From Burkholderiaceae bacterium (lineage in GTDB: Bacteria > Pseudomonadota > Gammaproteobacteria > Burkholderiales > Burkholderiaceae): a stretch of 35,996 nt of DNA. The position numbers and the translations under genes are program-made. Shown here in pieces: positions 8,336-17,606 of the stretch. Position 1 is the first letter of the stretch. Each line of letters opens with the position of its first letter. The notes below the pieces were generated by a model that worked only from the letters and a program-made list of their open reading frames with translations, was not told where the DNA came from and ran no database searches. The stretch lies in the NCBI GenBank assembly GCA_021166835.1, contig JAJPEN010000086.1, positions 1 through 35,996 on the forward strand, read 5' to 3'.

Positions 8336-9189
8336 CGCCCGACGAGTACTGTCGCGAACGCGCGGCGAGCAGCGGCTCGAGCTTCTATTACAGCTTCGCG
8401 TTCCTTTCCACGCAGCGCCGGCGCGCGATCACCGCGCTCTACGCGTTCTGCCGCGAAGTGGACGACGTCGTCGACGATTCGACCGACGACAGCCTGGCGC
8501 GCGTGCGGCTCGACTGGTGGCGCGAAGAAGTCGAACGGCTGTACGCCGGGCAGCCGCAGCATCCGGTCACGCGCGCGCTCGCGCCGCACCTGTCCGACTA
8601 CGCGCTCGAGCGCGCGCGCCTGCTCGAGATCATCGACGGCATGCAGATGGACCTCGAGCAGAACCGCTATCTGGATTTCGAGGGACTGCGGCTGTACTGC
8701 CATCGCGTCGCCGGCGTGGTCGGCATGCTCGCGGCGAACATCTTCGGCGCGCGCCGCGAATCGACATCGCGCTACGCCGAGGAGCTGGGCGTGGCGCTGC
8801 AGCTGACCAACATCATCCGCGACGTGGGCGAGGATGCGCGGCGCAACCGCATCTACCTGCCGATCGAAGACCTGCAGCGCTTCGGCGTGGCCGCGCATGA
8901 GATCCTCGCGATCCGGCCGAGCGAGCGCTTCGTCGAGCTGATGCGCTTCCAGGCGACGCGGGCGCGCGAATGCCATGCGCGCGCGCTGTCGCTGCTCGAA
9001 GCCGACGAGCGTCGCGCGCAGCGCCCGGGCGTGATGATGGCGGCGATCTATTTCACGCTGCTCGACGAGATCGAGCGTGACGGCTTTCGCGTACTCACGC
9101 ATCGCACGTCGCTGACGCCGGTGCGCAAGATGTGGATCGCATGGCGAACATGGATCTTCGGCGCCTCGCGCTCGGCGACGCCGCACTGA
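8332..9189 (+). CDS. hpnD: HpnD, presqualene diphosphate synthase
   Basis: 285 residues, same fold as HpnC. It joins two farnesyl diphosphates to presqualene diphosphate, the substrate of HpnC. Motifs are the N-terminal YCRERAASSGSSFYYSF, the first Asp-rich motif FCREVDDVVDD and the second LTNIIRDVGEDARRNRIYLP, both typical of squalene/phytoene synthases. ATG 8332 overlaps the end of hpnC. A much longer open frame continues upstream, but that part is the shadow of hpnC. The last 40-58 nt overlap the start of hpnE. Confidence 0.94.
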   Translation: MTPDEYCRERAASSGSSFYYSFAFLSTQRRRAITALYAFCREVDDVVDDSTDDSLARVRLDWWREEVERLYAGQPQHPVTRALAPHLSDYALERARLLEIIDGMQMDLEQNRYLDFEGLRLYCHRVAGVVGMLAANIFGARRESTSRYAEELGVALQLTNIIRDVGEDARRNRIYLPIEDLQRFGVAAHEILAIRPSERFVELMRFQATRARECHARALSLLEADERRAQRPGVMMAAIYFTLLDEIERDGFRVLTHRTSLTPVRKMWIAWRTWIFGASRSATPH

Positions 9190-10531
9190 GCGACACCGCG
9201 CTGAGCGCGCCGGGCGAGGCCGACCTCGTCGTCGTCGGCGCCGGCTGGGCCGGACTGGCGAGCGCGGTCCACGCGACGCTCGGAGGACTGCGCGTGCACC
9301 TGCTCGACAGCGCGCCGCAGGCCGGCGGACGCGCGCGCGAAGCGCGGCTCGATTTCGGCGCCGGCCCCGTCGCGCTCGACGCCGGGCAGCACCTGCTGAT
9401 GGGCGCCTACCGCGAGTGCCTCGCGCTGGCGGCGCTGGTGCGGGGTGAAGGCGACGCGCCCTTCGAGCGGGCCGCGCTCGCGCTGCGCGACACCGCCGGG
9501 CTGCGGCTGGAGGTGCCGCGGCGCCCGGCTCCCTGGCACCTGCTCGCCGCGCTTCGGCGCGCGCGCGGCCTGTCGCTGGGCGAGCGATGGGCGGCGCTGC
9601 GCTTCGTCGCCGCCTTGCGCGCGCGCCGCTGGCGAACGGCGCCCGGACAGACGGTGGCCGCGCTGCTCGCCTCCCACGCGCAGCCGCAGCGCCTGTGCGA
9701 ACGGATCTGGTCGCCGCTGTGCATCGGCGCGCTCAACACGCCGCCCGAAGCGGCCTGCGCCGCCGCCTTCGCGGCCGTATTGCGCGACACGCTGGGCAGC
9801 ACCTGCGAGGCCAGCGACTTCGTGCTCGCGCGCAGCACGCTCGGCGCCGCGGTTTCACGGCCGGCGATCGGCTGGCTGCGCGCGCGCGGCGCGAGCGTCT
9901 CCTTCGGCGCGAACGTGCGCGCGCTGCAGCGCCGCGACGACCGATGGCACGTCGAAACCTCCGCCTTCGCGACGCAGGCTGCGCAACTCGTGGTCGCCAC
10001 ACCGGCTCCGGTGGCCGCGCGGCTGCTCGCGCCGCTCGATGCGCGCGCCGCGCGGCTCGCCGATTTCGCCCACGAGCCGATCGCCACCGTCTATCTGGCG
10101 TGGCCGCGCGAGACGCCGCTGCCGATGCCGCGCTGGATCCTGCTGCACGACGACGGGCAACGCGCCTGGGGCCAGTGGCTGTTCGACCGCGGCTGCCTCG
10201 GCGCGCATCGCGTGGCCGCGGTCGTCGTCAGCGTCTGCTCGCGGCTGGAAGGGCACGCTCGCGAAGCGATCGGCGAGGCGGTGGCGCGGCAGGTCGCGCG
10301 CCAGCTCGAGCTGCCGATGCCGCAGGCGCATCGCACGGTGATCGAGAAACGCGCGACGGTCTGCTGCACGCCGCAGCGGCCGCGCGTGGCCTGCGACGCC
10401 TTCGCCGACGCGCTGCCCGGGCTGTGGCTGGCCGGCGACTACACCGACGGCGAATACCCGGCCACGCTCGAGGCTGCCGTGCGCAGCGGGCGACGCGCCG
10501 GCGAGCGCGCGGCGCAGGCCGCGCGGCGCGT

Positions 10532-10559
<28 letters not shown>
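9132..10559 (+). CDS. hpnE: HpnE, hydroxysqualene dehydroxylase (FAD-dependent)
   Basis: 475 residues from GTG 9132; ATG 9141 and ATG 9150 are in-frame alternatives, and none has a clear ribosome site because the start lies inside hpnD. The FAD/NAD(P)-binding Rossmann motif DLVVVGAGWAGLAS is at about 31-44, followed by GGRAREARLDFG. The C-terminus has LPGLWLAGDYTDGEYPATLEAAVRSGRRAGE, the flavin-binding end of amine-oxidase/phytoene-desaturase-like proteins. It reduces hydroxysqualene to squalene, the last step before hopanoid cyclisation. The 3' end overlaps the 3' end of radA on the opposite strand by 28 nt. Confidence 0.93.
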
Positions 10560-11892
<1,333 letters not shown>

Positions 11893-11893
<1 letters not shown>

Positions 11894-12966
11894 CAGTCGT
11901 CGGTCGCGCGCCGGGGCACGCGCGGCGCCACCGCGCACATCAGCTCGTAGCCGATCGTCCCCGCCGCACTCGCCACTTCGTCGATCGGCACGGTGCCGCC
12001 CCACAGTTCGACCGGCGCCCCCGGCGCGGCCTGCGGCAATGCGCTCAGGTCGACGGCGAGCATGTCCATCGACACGCGGCCTACCGTCTGCGTGCGCAGC
12101 CCAGCGACGGCGATCGGCGTGCCGGTGGGCGCGTGACGCGGATAGCCGTCGGCATAGCCGCAGGCGACGATGCCGATGCGCATCGGCCGTGGCGCGCGAA
12201 AAGTGGATCCATAGCCCACCGCCTCGCCCGGCGCGACCGACTGCACGGCGATCAGCTTCGAGCCGAGCGTCATCGCCGCGCGCAGCCCTAGCGATCGCGC
12301 ATCGCGATCGTCGAAGGGCGTGGCGCCGTAGAGCATGATGCCCGGCCGGATCGCCGACGCGTGCGAGGCAGGCAGCGACAGGGTCGCGGCGGAATTGGCC
12401 AGCGAGCGGGGCGCCTCGAGCCCCCGCGCCGCCTCTTCGAAGCGGCGCAGCGGCGCCTCGGCGGCGCCCGGCCGGTCGGCGTCGGCGAAATGCGTCATCA
12501 GCGCGACCGATCGCACCGCCGGCAGCCGTCGCAGGCGCTCGAAGGCGGCGCGAAACGCGTCGCGATCGAAGCCCAGCCGATTCATCCCGCTGTTCAGCTT
12601 GACGACGACGTCGAGCACGGCCTCGCCGGGCGCGCGCCCGATCCAGTCGAGCTGCCGCGGCTCGTGCACGACGAGCTGCAGCTGCTGCCGGGCCGCCTGC
12701 GCGACGTCGGTCTCGTCGAAGGCGCCTTCGAGCATCAGCAGCGGCTTCGTCCACCCCCGCTCGCGCAGCCGGCTGGCGCGATCGAACTCGACCAGCGCGA
12801 GGCCGTCGGCGTCGGCGAATCCGCGCAGCGCGTTCTCCAGGCCGTGGCCGTAGCCGTCGGCCTTGACCACCGCCCAGGCGAAACGGCCGGGAGCGTGCGC
12901 ACGCGCCACCGACAGGTTGTGGCGCATAGCAGCAATCGAGATCGTGGCGAGGATCGGACGCGGCAT
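11893..12966 (-). CDS. alr: Alanine racemase
   Basis: 357 residues, fold-type III PLP enzyme that interconverts L- and D-alanine for peptidoglycan. The PLP lysine is K35 in VVKADGYGHG, and the catalytic tyrosine of the other face is Y252 in GEAVGYGSTF. The substrate-site segment MTHFADAD and C-terminal SMDMLAVDLS are as expected. The one-base overlap with radA suggests coupled translation of the pair. A minus-strand TATAGT (12992-12997) 25 nt upstream is a possible -10. Confidence 0.96.
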
Positions 12967-13163
12967 CGGCAGCTACGGGGGGCAGGCGGGCACTATAGCG
13001 CGCACGCCCGAAGTCGGGATTTGCGCACCTCGCGCCGCGCGGCGATCGTGGTATAAACCGACCCGCGTTTTGCAACCGATTCCCGATCGCCCGTCGTGCG
13101 GAGCTGCGATCGGGGCCCGCTTCGCCACCGCGCGGCGATTCATTCTCGAACCATTCCTGGGCG
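12967..13163. other. Divergent intergenic region alr/lplT
   Basis: 197 nt between two divergent start codons. Possible -10 elements are TATAGT on the minus strand (12992-12997, for alr) and TATAAA on the plus strand (13052-13057, for lplT, which would leave a leader of about 100 nt). I see no matching -35 boxes, terminator or small gene. Confidence 0.35.
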
Positions 13164-14426
13164 ATGAAGCGCGGGTTCTACACGATCATGGCGGCGCAGT
13201 TCTTCTCGTCGCTCGCCGACAATGCACTGCTGATCGCCGCCATCGCGCTGCTGATCGAAATGCAGGCGCCGGACTGGATGAAGCCGCTGCTCAAGCTGTT
13301 CTTCACCGTCTCGTACGTGATGCTGGCGCCTTTCGTCGGCGCGCTGGCCGATTCGATGCCCAAGGGCCGCGTGATGTTCGTCACCAACCTGGTGAAGATC
13401 GTCGGCTGCCTGTTCATGTTCTTCACCGTGCATCCGCTGCTCGCCTACGCGATCGTCGGCTTCGGCGCGGCCGCCTACTCGCCGGCGAAGTACGGCATCC
13501 TCACCGAGCTGCTGCCGCCCGACAAGCTGGTGGCGGCCAACGGATGGATCGAAGGAACGACGGTCGCGTCGATCATCCTCGGCACGGTGCTCGGCGGCGC
13601 GCTGATCAGCCCGTCGGTCGCGGCGTTGCTGCTGTCCTTCGACGTCCCCGGAATCGACACCGGCATCGATACGCCGGCCGAAAGCGCGATCCTGACGATC
13701 GCGCTGATCTACGCGCTGGCCGCGCTGGTGAACCTGCGCATTCCGGATACCGGCGCCCGCTATCCGCACCAGTCGCGCCATCCGTGGCGCGTGATGCGCG
13801 ACTTCGTCGAATGCAACCGGATCCTGTGGCGCGACAAGCTGGGGCAGATCTCGCTGTCGGTCACGACGCTGTTCTGGGGCGCCGGCGCGACGCTGCAGTT
13901 CATCGTGCTCGACTGGGCGCGCTATGCGCTCGACATGCCGCTCAGCCGCGCGGCGGTGCTGCAGGGAGTGGTCGCGCTCGGCATCGCCGCGGGCGCGGTG
14001 CTCGCCGCGCGCCTCGTTCGGCTGCGCGACTCGCTGCGCGTGCTGCCGGTCGGAATCGCGATGGGCGTCGTGGTGCCGTGCATGACGCTGGTGGGCTCGG
14101 AAGCCGCCGCCTTCCCGGTGCTCGTGCTGATCGGCGCGCTCGCCGGCTTCTTCGTCGTGCCGATGAACGCGCTGCTGCAGCATCGCGGACACGTGCTGAT
14201 GAGCGCCGGGCACTCGATCGCCGCGCAGAACTTCAACGAGAACCTGAACATCCTGCTGATGCTCGGGCTCTACTCGCTGCTGGTGCGGCTCGAGTTGGGC
14301 GTGAACGTCGTGATCGTGATGTTCGGCGTGTTCGTCGCGCTGGTGATGCTTCTCGTCATCCGCCGCCATCGGGCGAATCAGCGGGTGTTCGATTCGGTGG
14401 CGCTGATCGGGCAGAGCAAGCACTGA
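13164..14426 (+). CDS. lplT: LplT, lysophospholipid transporter
   Basis: 420 residues with about 12 hydrophobic segments, major facilitator superfamily. It closely fits the LplT pattern: MKRGFYTIMAAQFFSSLADNA at the N-terminus, APFVGALADSMPKGRVM in the conserved MFS loop, and GFGAAAYSPAKYGILTELLP. In E. coli LplT flips lysophospholipids inward for reacylation by Aas; no aas gene is in the window. The last 71 nt (14356-14426) overlap the 3' end of the UDG-like gene on the other strand. Confidence 0.92.
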   Translation: MKRGFYTIMAAQFFSSLADNALLIAAIALLIEMQAPDWMKPLLKLFFTVSYVMLAPFVGALADSMPKGRVMFVTNLVKIVGCLFMFFTVHPLLAYAIVGFGAAAYSPAKYGILTELLPPDKLVAANGWIEGTTVASIILGTVLGGALISPSVAALLLSFDVPGIDTGIDTPAESAILTIALIYALAALVNLRIPDTGARYPHQSRHPWRVMRDFVECNRILWRDKLGQISLSVTTLFWGAGATLQFIVLDWARYALDMPLSRAAVLQGVVALGIAAGAVLAARLVRLRDSLRVLPVGIAMGVVVPCMTLVGSEAAAFPVLVLIGALAGFFVVPMNALLQHRGHVLMSAGHSIAAQNFNENLNILLMLGLYSLLVRLELGVNVVIVMFGVFVALVMLLVIRRHRANQRVFDSVALIGQSKH

Positions 14427-14973
14427 GGACCTGCTCCGCGACAGCGCGCGCGAGGCACAGGTCGGCCCATGCCTGCGCCTTCTCGTGCGCGGCCTCGAGC
14501 AGGCGCGACGGATGCGCGCTGGCCACCAGCCGGACCGGCTGCTGCGCGAAGCGCCCTTCGTGGAGGCGGCCGCGCAGCGAGGCGAGCGGCGCGTCGGTGT
14601 GCAGCAGCGCATGCGCCGCGCGCTCTCCCAGCGCCACGACCACCTGCGGCGCCGGCGCGTCGGCCAGCTCGTCGAGCGCAACCGCCCGTCGCGCCGGACG
14701 AAGGCCGAGCGCGAAGAGCATGCGCCCGAGCAGGCGCATCGCATCGGACGGCAGGGGATCGCCGGCATCGGCAGCGAAGGCGGCTGTCGCTTCGCCGACG
14801 AACAGCCAGTCGCCGCCCTCGTCGGCGAGCGCGAACAGTCGCGGCGCTTCGGCCGACGCGCACGCGGCGTACGAAGCGCACGAAGGCGCCTGCGGCGGCG
14901 CAGCCGGCGCGCGCCGGCGCCACAGCGGACCGAGACCGAGCGCCCGGAAGGCGCGGCGTTGCGATTCGTTCAC
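14356..14973 (-). CDS. Uracil-DNA glycosylase superfamily protein, degenerate family-4 type
   Basis: 205 residues from GTG 14973, which overlaps the rimI stop by 4 nt (GTGA). Conserved pieces are GDWLFVGEAT (55-63, where the superfamily has GEAPG), a central PQVVVALGERAAHALL, and the C-terminal HPS motif in VASAHPSRLLE (154-156). Family-4 enzymes carry a 4Fe-4S cluster on four cysteines; here only C32 and C38 lie before motif 1 and the usual spacing is not evident. The ends of both catalytic motifs also differ. It could be a divergent glycosylase or a non-catalytic relative. The tsaB-rimI-UDG order is, as I recall, seen in other Burkholderiales. The N-terminal 40 residues are low-complexity Ala/Pro/Arg. 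Confidence 0.8.
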   Translation of the reverse strand: MNESQRRAFRALGLGPLWRRRAPAAPPQAPSCASYAACASAEAPRLFALADEGGDWLFVGEATAAFAADAGDPLPSDAMRLLGRMLFALGLRPARRAVALDELADAPAPQVVVALGERAAHALLHTDAPLASLRGRLHEGRFAQQPVRLVASAHPSRLLEAAHEKAQAWADLCLARAVAEQVLSACSARSAPPNRTPADSPDGGG

Positions 14974-15425
14974 GATCCCAGCTGCCGGAACAGGACCTGC
15001 GCGTCCTCGCGACCGTCTTCGGCCGGATAGTAGCCGCGGCGCACGCCGATCGACTCGAAGCCGCTCGAACGGTACAGCGCGAGCGCCGGCGCATTCGACG
15101 GCCGCACTTCGAGCAGCATGCCGCGCGCGCCGCGCCCGGCCGCATCGCGCATCAGCCACTGCAGCATCTCGCGCCCGTAGCCGTGTCCCTGCATCGGCGC
15201 CGCGACGCTCAGGTTCAGCAGGTGGACCTCATCGGGCAGCCACATGACGATCGCGTAACCGATGAGCTGCGGCGACTCCTCGACCTCCAGCTCGAAGATC
15301 CACGCGTCGTGTCCGGCGAGCAGCGAGTCGGCGAAATTGCCGCGCGTCCACGGGAACGGATAGATCGACCGCTCGATCGCGGCGACCGCGTCCAGATCGC
15401 GACGTCGCATCGGGCGCACGCGCAT
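14970..15425 (-). CDS. rimI: RimI, ribosomal protein bS18-alanine N-acetyltransferase
   Basis: 151 residues, GNAT fold. The acetyl-CoA pyrophosphate-binding motif QGHGYG is at 79-84 (Q/RxxGxG/A), preceded by LLNLSVAAPMQG. The C-terminal SNAPALALYRSSGFESIGVRRGYYP is typical of RimI. It acetylates the N-terminal alanine of ribosomal protein bS18. ATG 15425 shares a base with the tsaB stop (TGATG), and its own stop overlaps the next gene. The open frame extends to 16208 but that part is antisense to nothing and in the shadow of tsaB. Confidence 0.94.
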   Translation of the reverse strand: MRVRPMRRRDLDAVAAIERSIYPFPWTRGNFADSLLAGHDAWIFELEVEESPQLIGYAIVMWLPDEVHLLNLSVAAPMQGHGYGREMLQWLMRDAAGRGARGMLLEVRPSNAPALALYRSSGFESIGVRRGYYPAEDGREDAQVLFRQLGS

Positions 15426-16390
15426 CACTCGCGGCTGCGCGCGGCCGGGCGTTCGCGTGCGGCGCGCTGCTCGTCCCGATCGAGGGCGACCTTGTCGCGC
15501 AGATAACGGGGCGCGGCCTGCGAGGCGGCCACGGCGTGCCCGGCATGCCAGTCCGCGCAGCCCAGCTCGGCCAGCGCGTCGGCCCGCACATAGGCGTCGT
15601 CGGCCACCGGAGCGGCCGGCAGTTGCGCGCCGAAGCGGGCGTCCCAGGCGAGCGCCGTCGGCGCGTGCACCCAGGCGTCGCCGGCGCGCACGAGCGTGCC
15701 CGCGCGCGCGAGCGCGCGATGCTCGCGCAGCCATTCGTCGATCTCGTCGACGAAGCGCTCGCGCGAAACGATGCGCGGCGCCTCGAGCGTCTCGAGGCGT
15801 GCCGCGCCGTCCACCCCGCCGGCGTCGTCGGGCAGCGTTCCGATGCGATACATCGCGACGTAGATCTCGTCCCTGCGTGCGTCGTTGGCCGCCAGCACCG
15901 TCGCCTCCTGGGCGCCGATGCGCACGCGCTGCCAGGCGAGCGCGCGCAGCGAATCGACGGCGACCAGCGGCCGGTCGAGCGCGAAGCCCAGGCCCTGCGC
16001 GACGGCGCAGCCGATGCGCAAGCCGGTGAACGAACCCGGGCCGGCATCGAAGACGATCGCGTCCAGCTCCGACAGCTCGATGCGCGCGCCGCTGCACAGC
16101 TCGTCGATCATCGCGAGGATGCTCATCGACTGCTGCGCGCCCAGCGGCTCGGAGACGCAGTCGCTCTCGTCGTCGCCGAAGCCGTGCCGGTACAGCGCGA
16201 CCGAGCACCAGGCCCCCGAGGTGGACAGCGCCAGGATGCGCGCGGGCCGCGCCCGAATGCCCTCAGGCTGCGCCGGAATGCTCCCGGGCTGCGCCGGAAG
16301 GCCCTCGGGCTGCGCCCGCGGGGCGGCGGCGCCGCCGCGTTCGGGTCGCCTCGCCGCTGCGGGCGAATCGGATTCGGGCCTGGAGTCCAC
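15425..16390 (-). CDS. tsaB: TsaB, tRNA t6A37 threonylcarbamoyltransferase complex subunit, with a repeat-bearing N-terminal extension
   Basis: 321 residues from GTG 16390. TsaB scaffolds TsaD and TsaE in making N6-threonylcarbamoyladenosine at position 37 of ANN-decoding tRNAs. The ASKHA fold starts at residue 52 (ILALSTSGAWCSVAL), and the family motif DAGPGSFTGLRIG is at 115-127. About 50 residues of Pro/Ala/Gln/Gly-rich sequence precede it, including three 7-residue repeats (26-46). No ATG, GTG or TTG lies between the GTG and the conserved core, and an in-frame TAG precedes the GTG, so this is the only canonical start; an ATT start inside the repeat cannot be excluded. It is first in the tsaB-rimI-UDG chain. 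Confidence 0.93.
   Translation of the reverse strand: MDSRPESDSPAAARRPERGGAAAPRAQPEGLPAQPGSIPAQPEGIRARPARILALSTSGAWCSVALYRHGFGDDESDCVSEPLGAQQSMSILAMIDELCSGARIELSELDAIVFDAGPGSFTGLRIGCAVAQGLGFALDRPLVAVDSLRALAWQRVRIGAQEATVLAANDARRDEIYVAMYRIGTLPDDAGGVDGAARLETLEAPRIVSRERFVDEIDEWLREHRALARAGTLVRAGDAWVHAPTALAWDARFGAQLPAAPVADDAYVRADALAELGCADWHAGHAVAASQAAPRYLRDKVALDRDEQRAARERPAARSRE
16252..16314. repeat. Three 21-bp tandem repeats inside tsaB
   Basis: Units 16252-16272, 16273-16293 and 16294-16314 are near-identical and read as AQPEGLP, AQPGSIP and AQPEGIR on the minus strand (TsaB residues 26-46). Because 21 is a multiple of three, copy-number change would keep the frame. Confidence 0.85.
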
Positions 16391-16396
16391 GCGCCG

Positions 16397-16402
16397 ATTC
16401 TA
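16397..16402 (-). promoter_or_regulatory. -10 box 6 nt upstream of the tsaB GTG
   Basis: Minus-strand TAGAAT (5 of 6) ends 6 nt before GTG 16390. There is no room for a ribosome-binding site, so a leaderless transcript beginning at or near the GTG is suggested. The TAG of this hexamer is also the in-frame stop that blocks any upstream start. Confidence 0.45.
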
Positions 16403-16451
16403 GCCGCGCGCCGCGGATCCGGGCCTGCGCTCGACTACCGCGCGCTTCGCT

Positions 16452-16763
16452 TCAGCGTCGCCCGCCGCCGCGGCGGTTGTCGTCGGAGCGCGCATCGCGC
16501 AGCTGCTCGCGCAGCCGTTCGCGCTCGTCGCGCGACAGCCGGCCTTCGTCGGGCGGCGCGCGTCGCGGCGCCGGGTCGCCGCGCGCTCGTTCGGCGCGCT
16601 GCGCGTCGTGCTGGCGCAGCTCGCGGCGGAAGCGCTCGCGCTGTTCGCTGTCCATGCGGCTGTACGGCTGCGCCCACGCCTGCCCGGCGAGCAGCGCGCC
16701 GAGCGCGATCGTGCAGGCGGCCAGCGCGTTGCGACGCATCGGAGAGCGGAGACCACGGTCCAT
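16452..16763 (-). CDS. Small exported highly charged protein, 103 aa
   Basis: Function not recognised. A clear Sec signal peptide (RRNALAACTIALGALLAGQAWA, cleaved before QPYSRM at about residue 32) is followed by about 70 residues dominated by Arg, Glu, Asp and Gln, such as DSEQRERFRRELRQHD and SRDERERLREQLRD, ending in a Gly/Arg tail. It should be a helical, possibly disordered periplasmic protein. Start is ATG 16763 (MDRGLRSP) or ATG 16739 (MRRNALAAC). A -10 box 6 nt before ATG 16763 supports the first if the mRNA is leaderless. It is divergent from ompR-envZ, with an OmpR-type repeat site between, so it may belong to that regulon and act in envelope homeostasis (inference). Confidence 0.7.
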   Translation of the reverse strand: MDRGLRSPMRRNALAACTIALGALLAGQAWAQPYSRMDSEQRERFRRELRQHDAQRAERARGDPAPRRAPPDEGRLSRDERERLREQLRDARSDDNRRGGGRR

Positions 16764-16769
16764 CGCGGC

Positions 16770-16775
16770 ATTCTA
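16770..16775 (-). promoter_or_regulatory. -10 box upstream of the small exported protein gene
   Basis: Minus-strand TAGAAT lies 6 nt before ATG 16763. It is the same hexamer and the same gap as at tsaB. The OmpR-type repeats begin 35 nt upstream of it, where an activator would replace a missing -35 box. Confidence 0.45.
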
Positions 16776-16810
16776 GAGTCCGCCGGCGCGCGCACGATGC
16801 CCCCGAACCG

Positions 16811-16834
16811 GTAAACGATGTAACAGGCGGTAAC
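16811..16834. promoter_or_regulatory. OmpR-family operator: three GTAAA/GTAAC direct repeats
   Basis: GTAAA(C) at 16811, GTAAC at 16820 and GTAAC at 16830 are direct repeats at 9-10 nt spacing, the geometry of tandem half-sites for OmpR/PhoB winged-helix regulators; GTAAC resembles the core of known OmpR boxes. The block lies 35 nt from the -10 of the exported-protein gene and 38 nt from the -10 of ompR, so one site could control both divergent genes. Confidence 0.5.
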
Positions 16835-16872
16835 GGGCGCGCCGCGCATGCGGCAGGCACCCCCGCTGCGGC

Positions 16873-16878
16873 TATCAT
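16873..16878 (+). promoter_or_regulatory. -10 box upstream of ompR
   Basis: TATCAT (5 of 6) lies 8 nt before ATG 16887, with no Shine-Dalgarno in between and no clear -35. The direct repeats upstream suggest autoregulated, activator-dependent transcription. Confidence 0.45.
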
Positions 16879-16886
16879 CGCCTGCC

Positions 16887-17606
16887 ATGACACCGCCTCC
16901 CCGCAAGCTGCTCGTCGTCGACGACGATCCGAAACTGCGGGAGCTGCTGCGCCGCTACCTCAGCGAGAACCAGTTCGAGGTCAGCGTCGCGCAGGACGCC
17001 GCCGCGATGAACCGGCTGATGCAGCGCGAGAGCTTCGATCTCATCGTGCTCGACCTGATGCTCCCGGGTGAAGACGGGCTTTCGATCGTGCGTCGACTGC
17101 GCGGCGCCAACGACCGCACGCCGATCGTCGTGCTCACCGCCAAGGGCGACGACGTCGATCGCATCGTCGGACTCGAGCTCGGCGCCGACGACTATCTCGG
17201 CAAGCCCTTCAACCCGCGCGAGCTGCTCGCGCGCATCCACGCCGTATTGCGCCGCCAGCCGCCGCCCGAGCTGCCCGGCGCACCGAGCGCCGAGCCGATC
17301 GAGGTGCGCTTCGGCGCCTTCCGGCTGAACCTGGCCACCCGGCAACTGACGCGCGACGGCGAAGCGGTGCCGCTGACCACCGGCGAGTTCTCCGTGCTCA
17401 AGGTGCTGGTGCAGCACGCGCGCACGCCGCTCACCCGCGAGAAGCTGATGTCGCTCGCCCGCGGACGTGAATACGGCGCCTACGATCGAAGCCTCGACGT
17501 ACAGGTCTCGCGCCTGCGCCGGTTGATCGAAGCCGACCCGCAGCAGCCGCGGCTGATCCAGACGGTCTGGGGCGTCGGCTACGTCTTCGTCCCGGACGAC
17601 GATTGA
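16887..17606 (+). CDS. ompR: OmpR, two-component response regulator
   Basis: 239 residues. The receiver domain (about 5-120) has the acidic pocket D12/D13, phosphoacceptor D56 in IVLDLMLPGEDG, T84 and K106 in DDYLGKPF. The winged-helix DNA-binding domain (about 140-235) has TTGEFSVLKVL, the recognition helix YDRSLDVQVSRLRR and the closing IQTVWGVGYVFVPDD. The segment LTAKGDDVDRIVGLELGADDYLGKPFNPRELLARI closely follows true OmpR rather than PhoB or other paralogues. The start is ATG 16887, although the frame is open 39 nt further up. Its stop shares one base with the envZ ATG. It controls envelope genes in response to osmotic or acid cues in other proteobacteria. Confidence 0.93.
   Translation: MTPPPRKLLVVDDDPKLRELLRRYLSENQFEVSVAQDAAAMNRLMQRESFDLIVLDLMLPGEDGLSIVRRLRGANDRTPIVVLTAKGDDVDRIVGLELGADDYLGKPFNPRELLARIHAVLRRQPPPELPGAPSAEPIEVRFGAFRLNLATRQLTRDGEAVPLTTGEFSVLKVLVQHARTPLTREKLMSLARGREYGAYDRSLDVQVSRLRRLIEADPQQPRLIQTVWGVGYVFVPDDD

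Noticed and set aside
13052..13057. TATAAA as a firm lplT promoter
   Set aside because: No -35 or extended -10 goes with it and the leader would be about 100 nt; kept only as a weak note in the intergenic entry.
16252..16314. Tandem repeats as a CRISPR or minisatellite array
   Set aside because: There are only three 21-bp units without spacers, inside the tsaB frame and a multiple of three; they are coding repeats.
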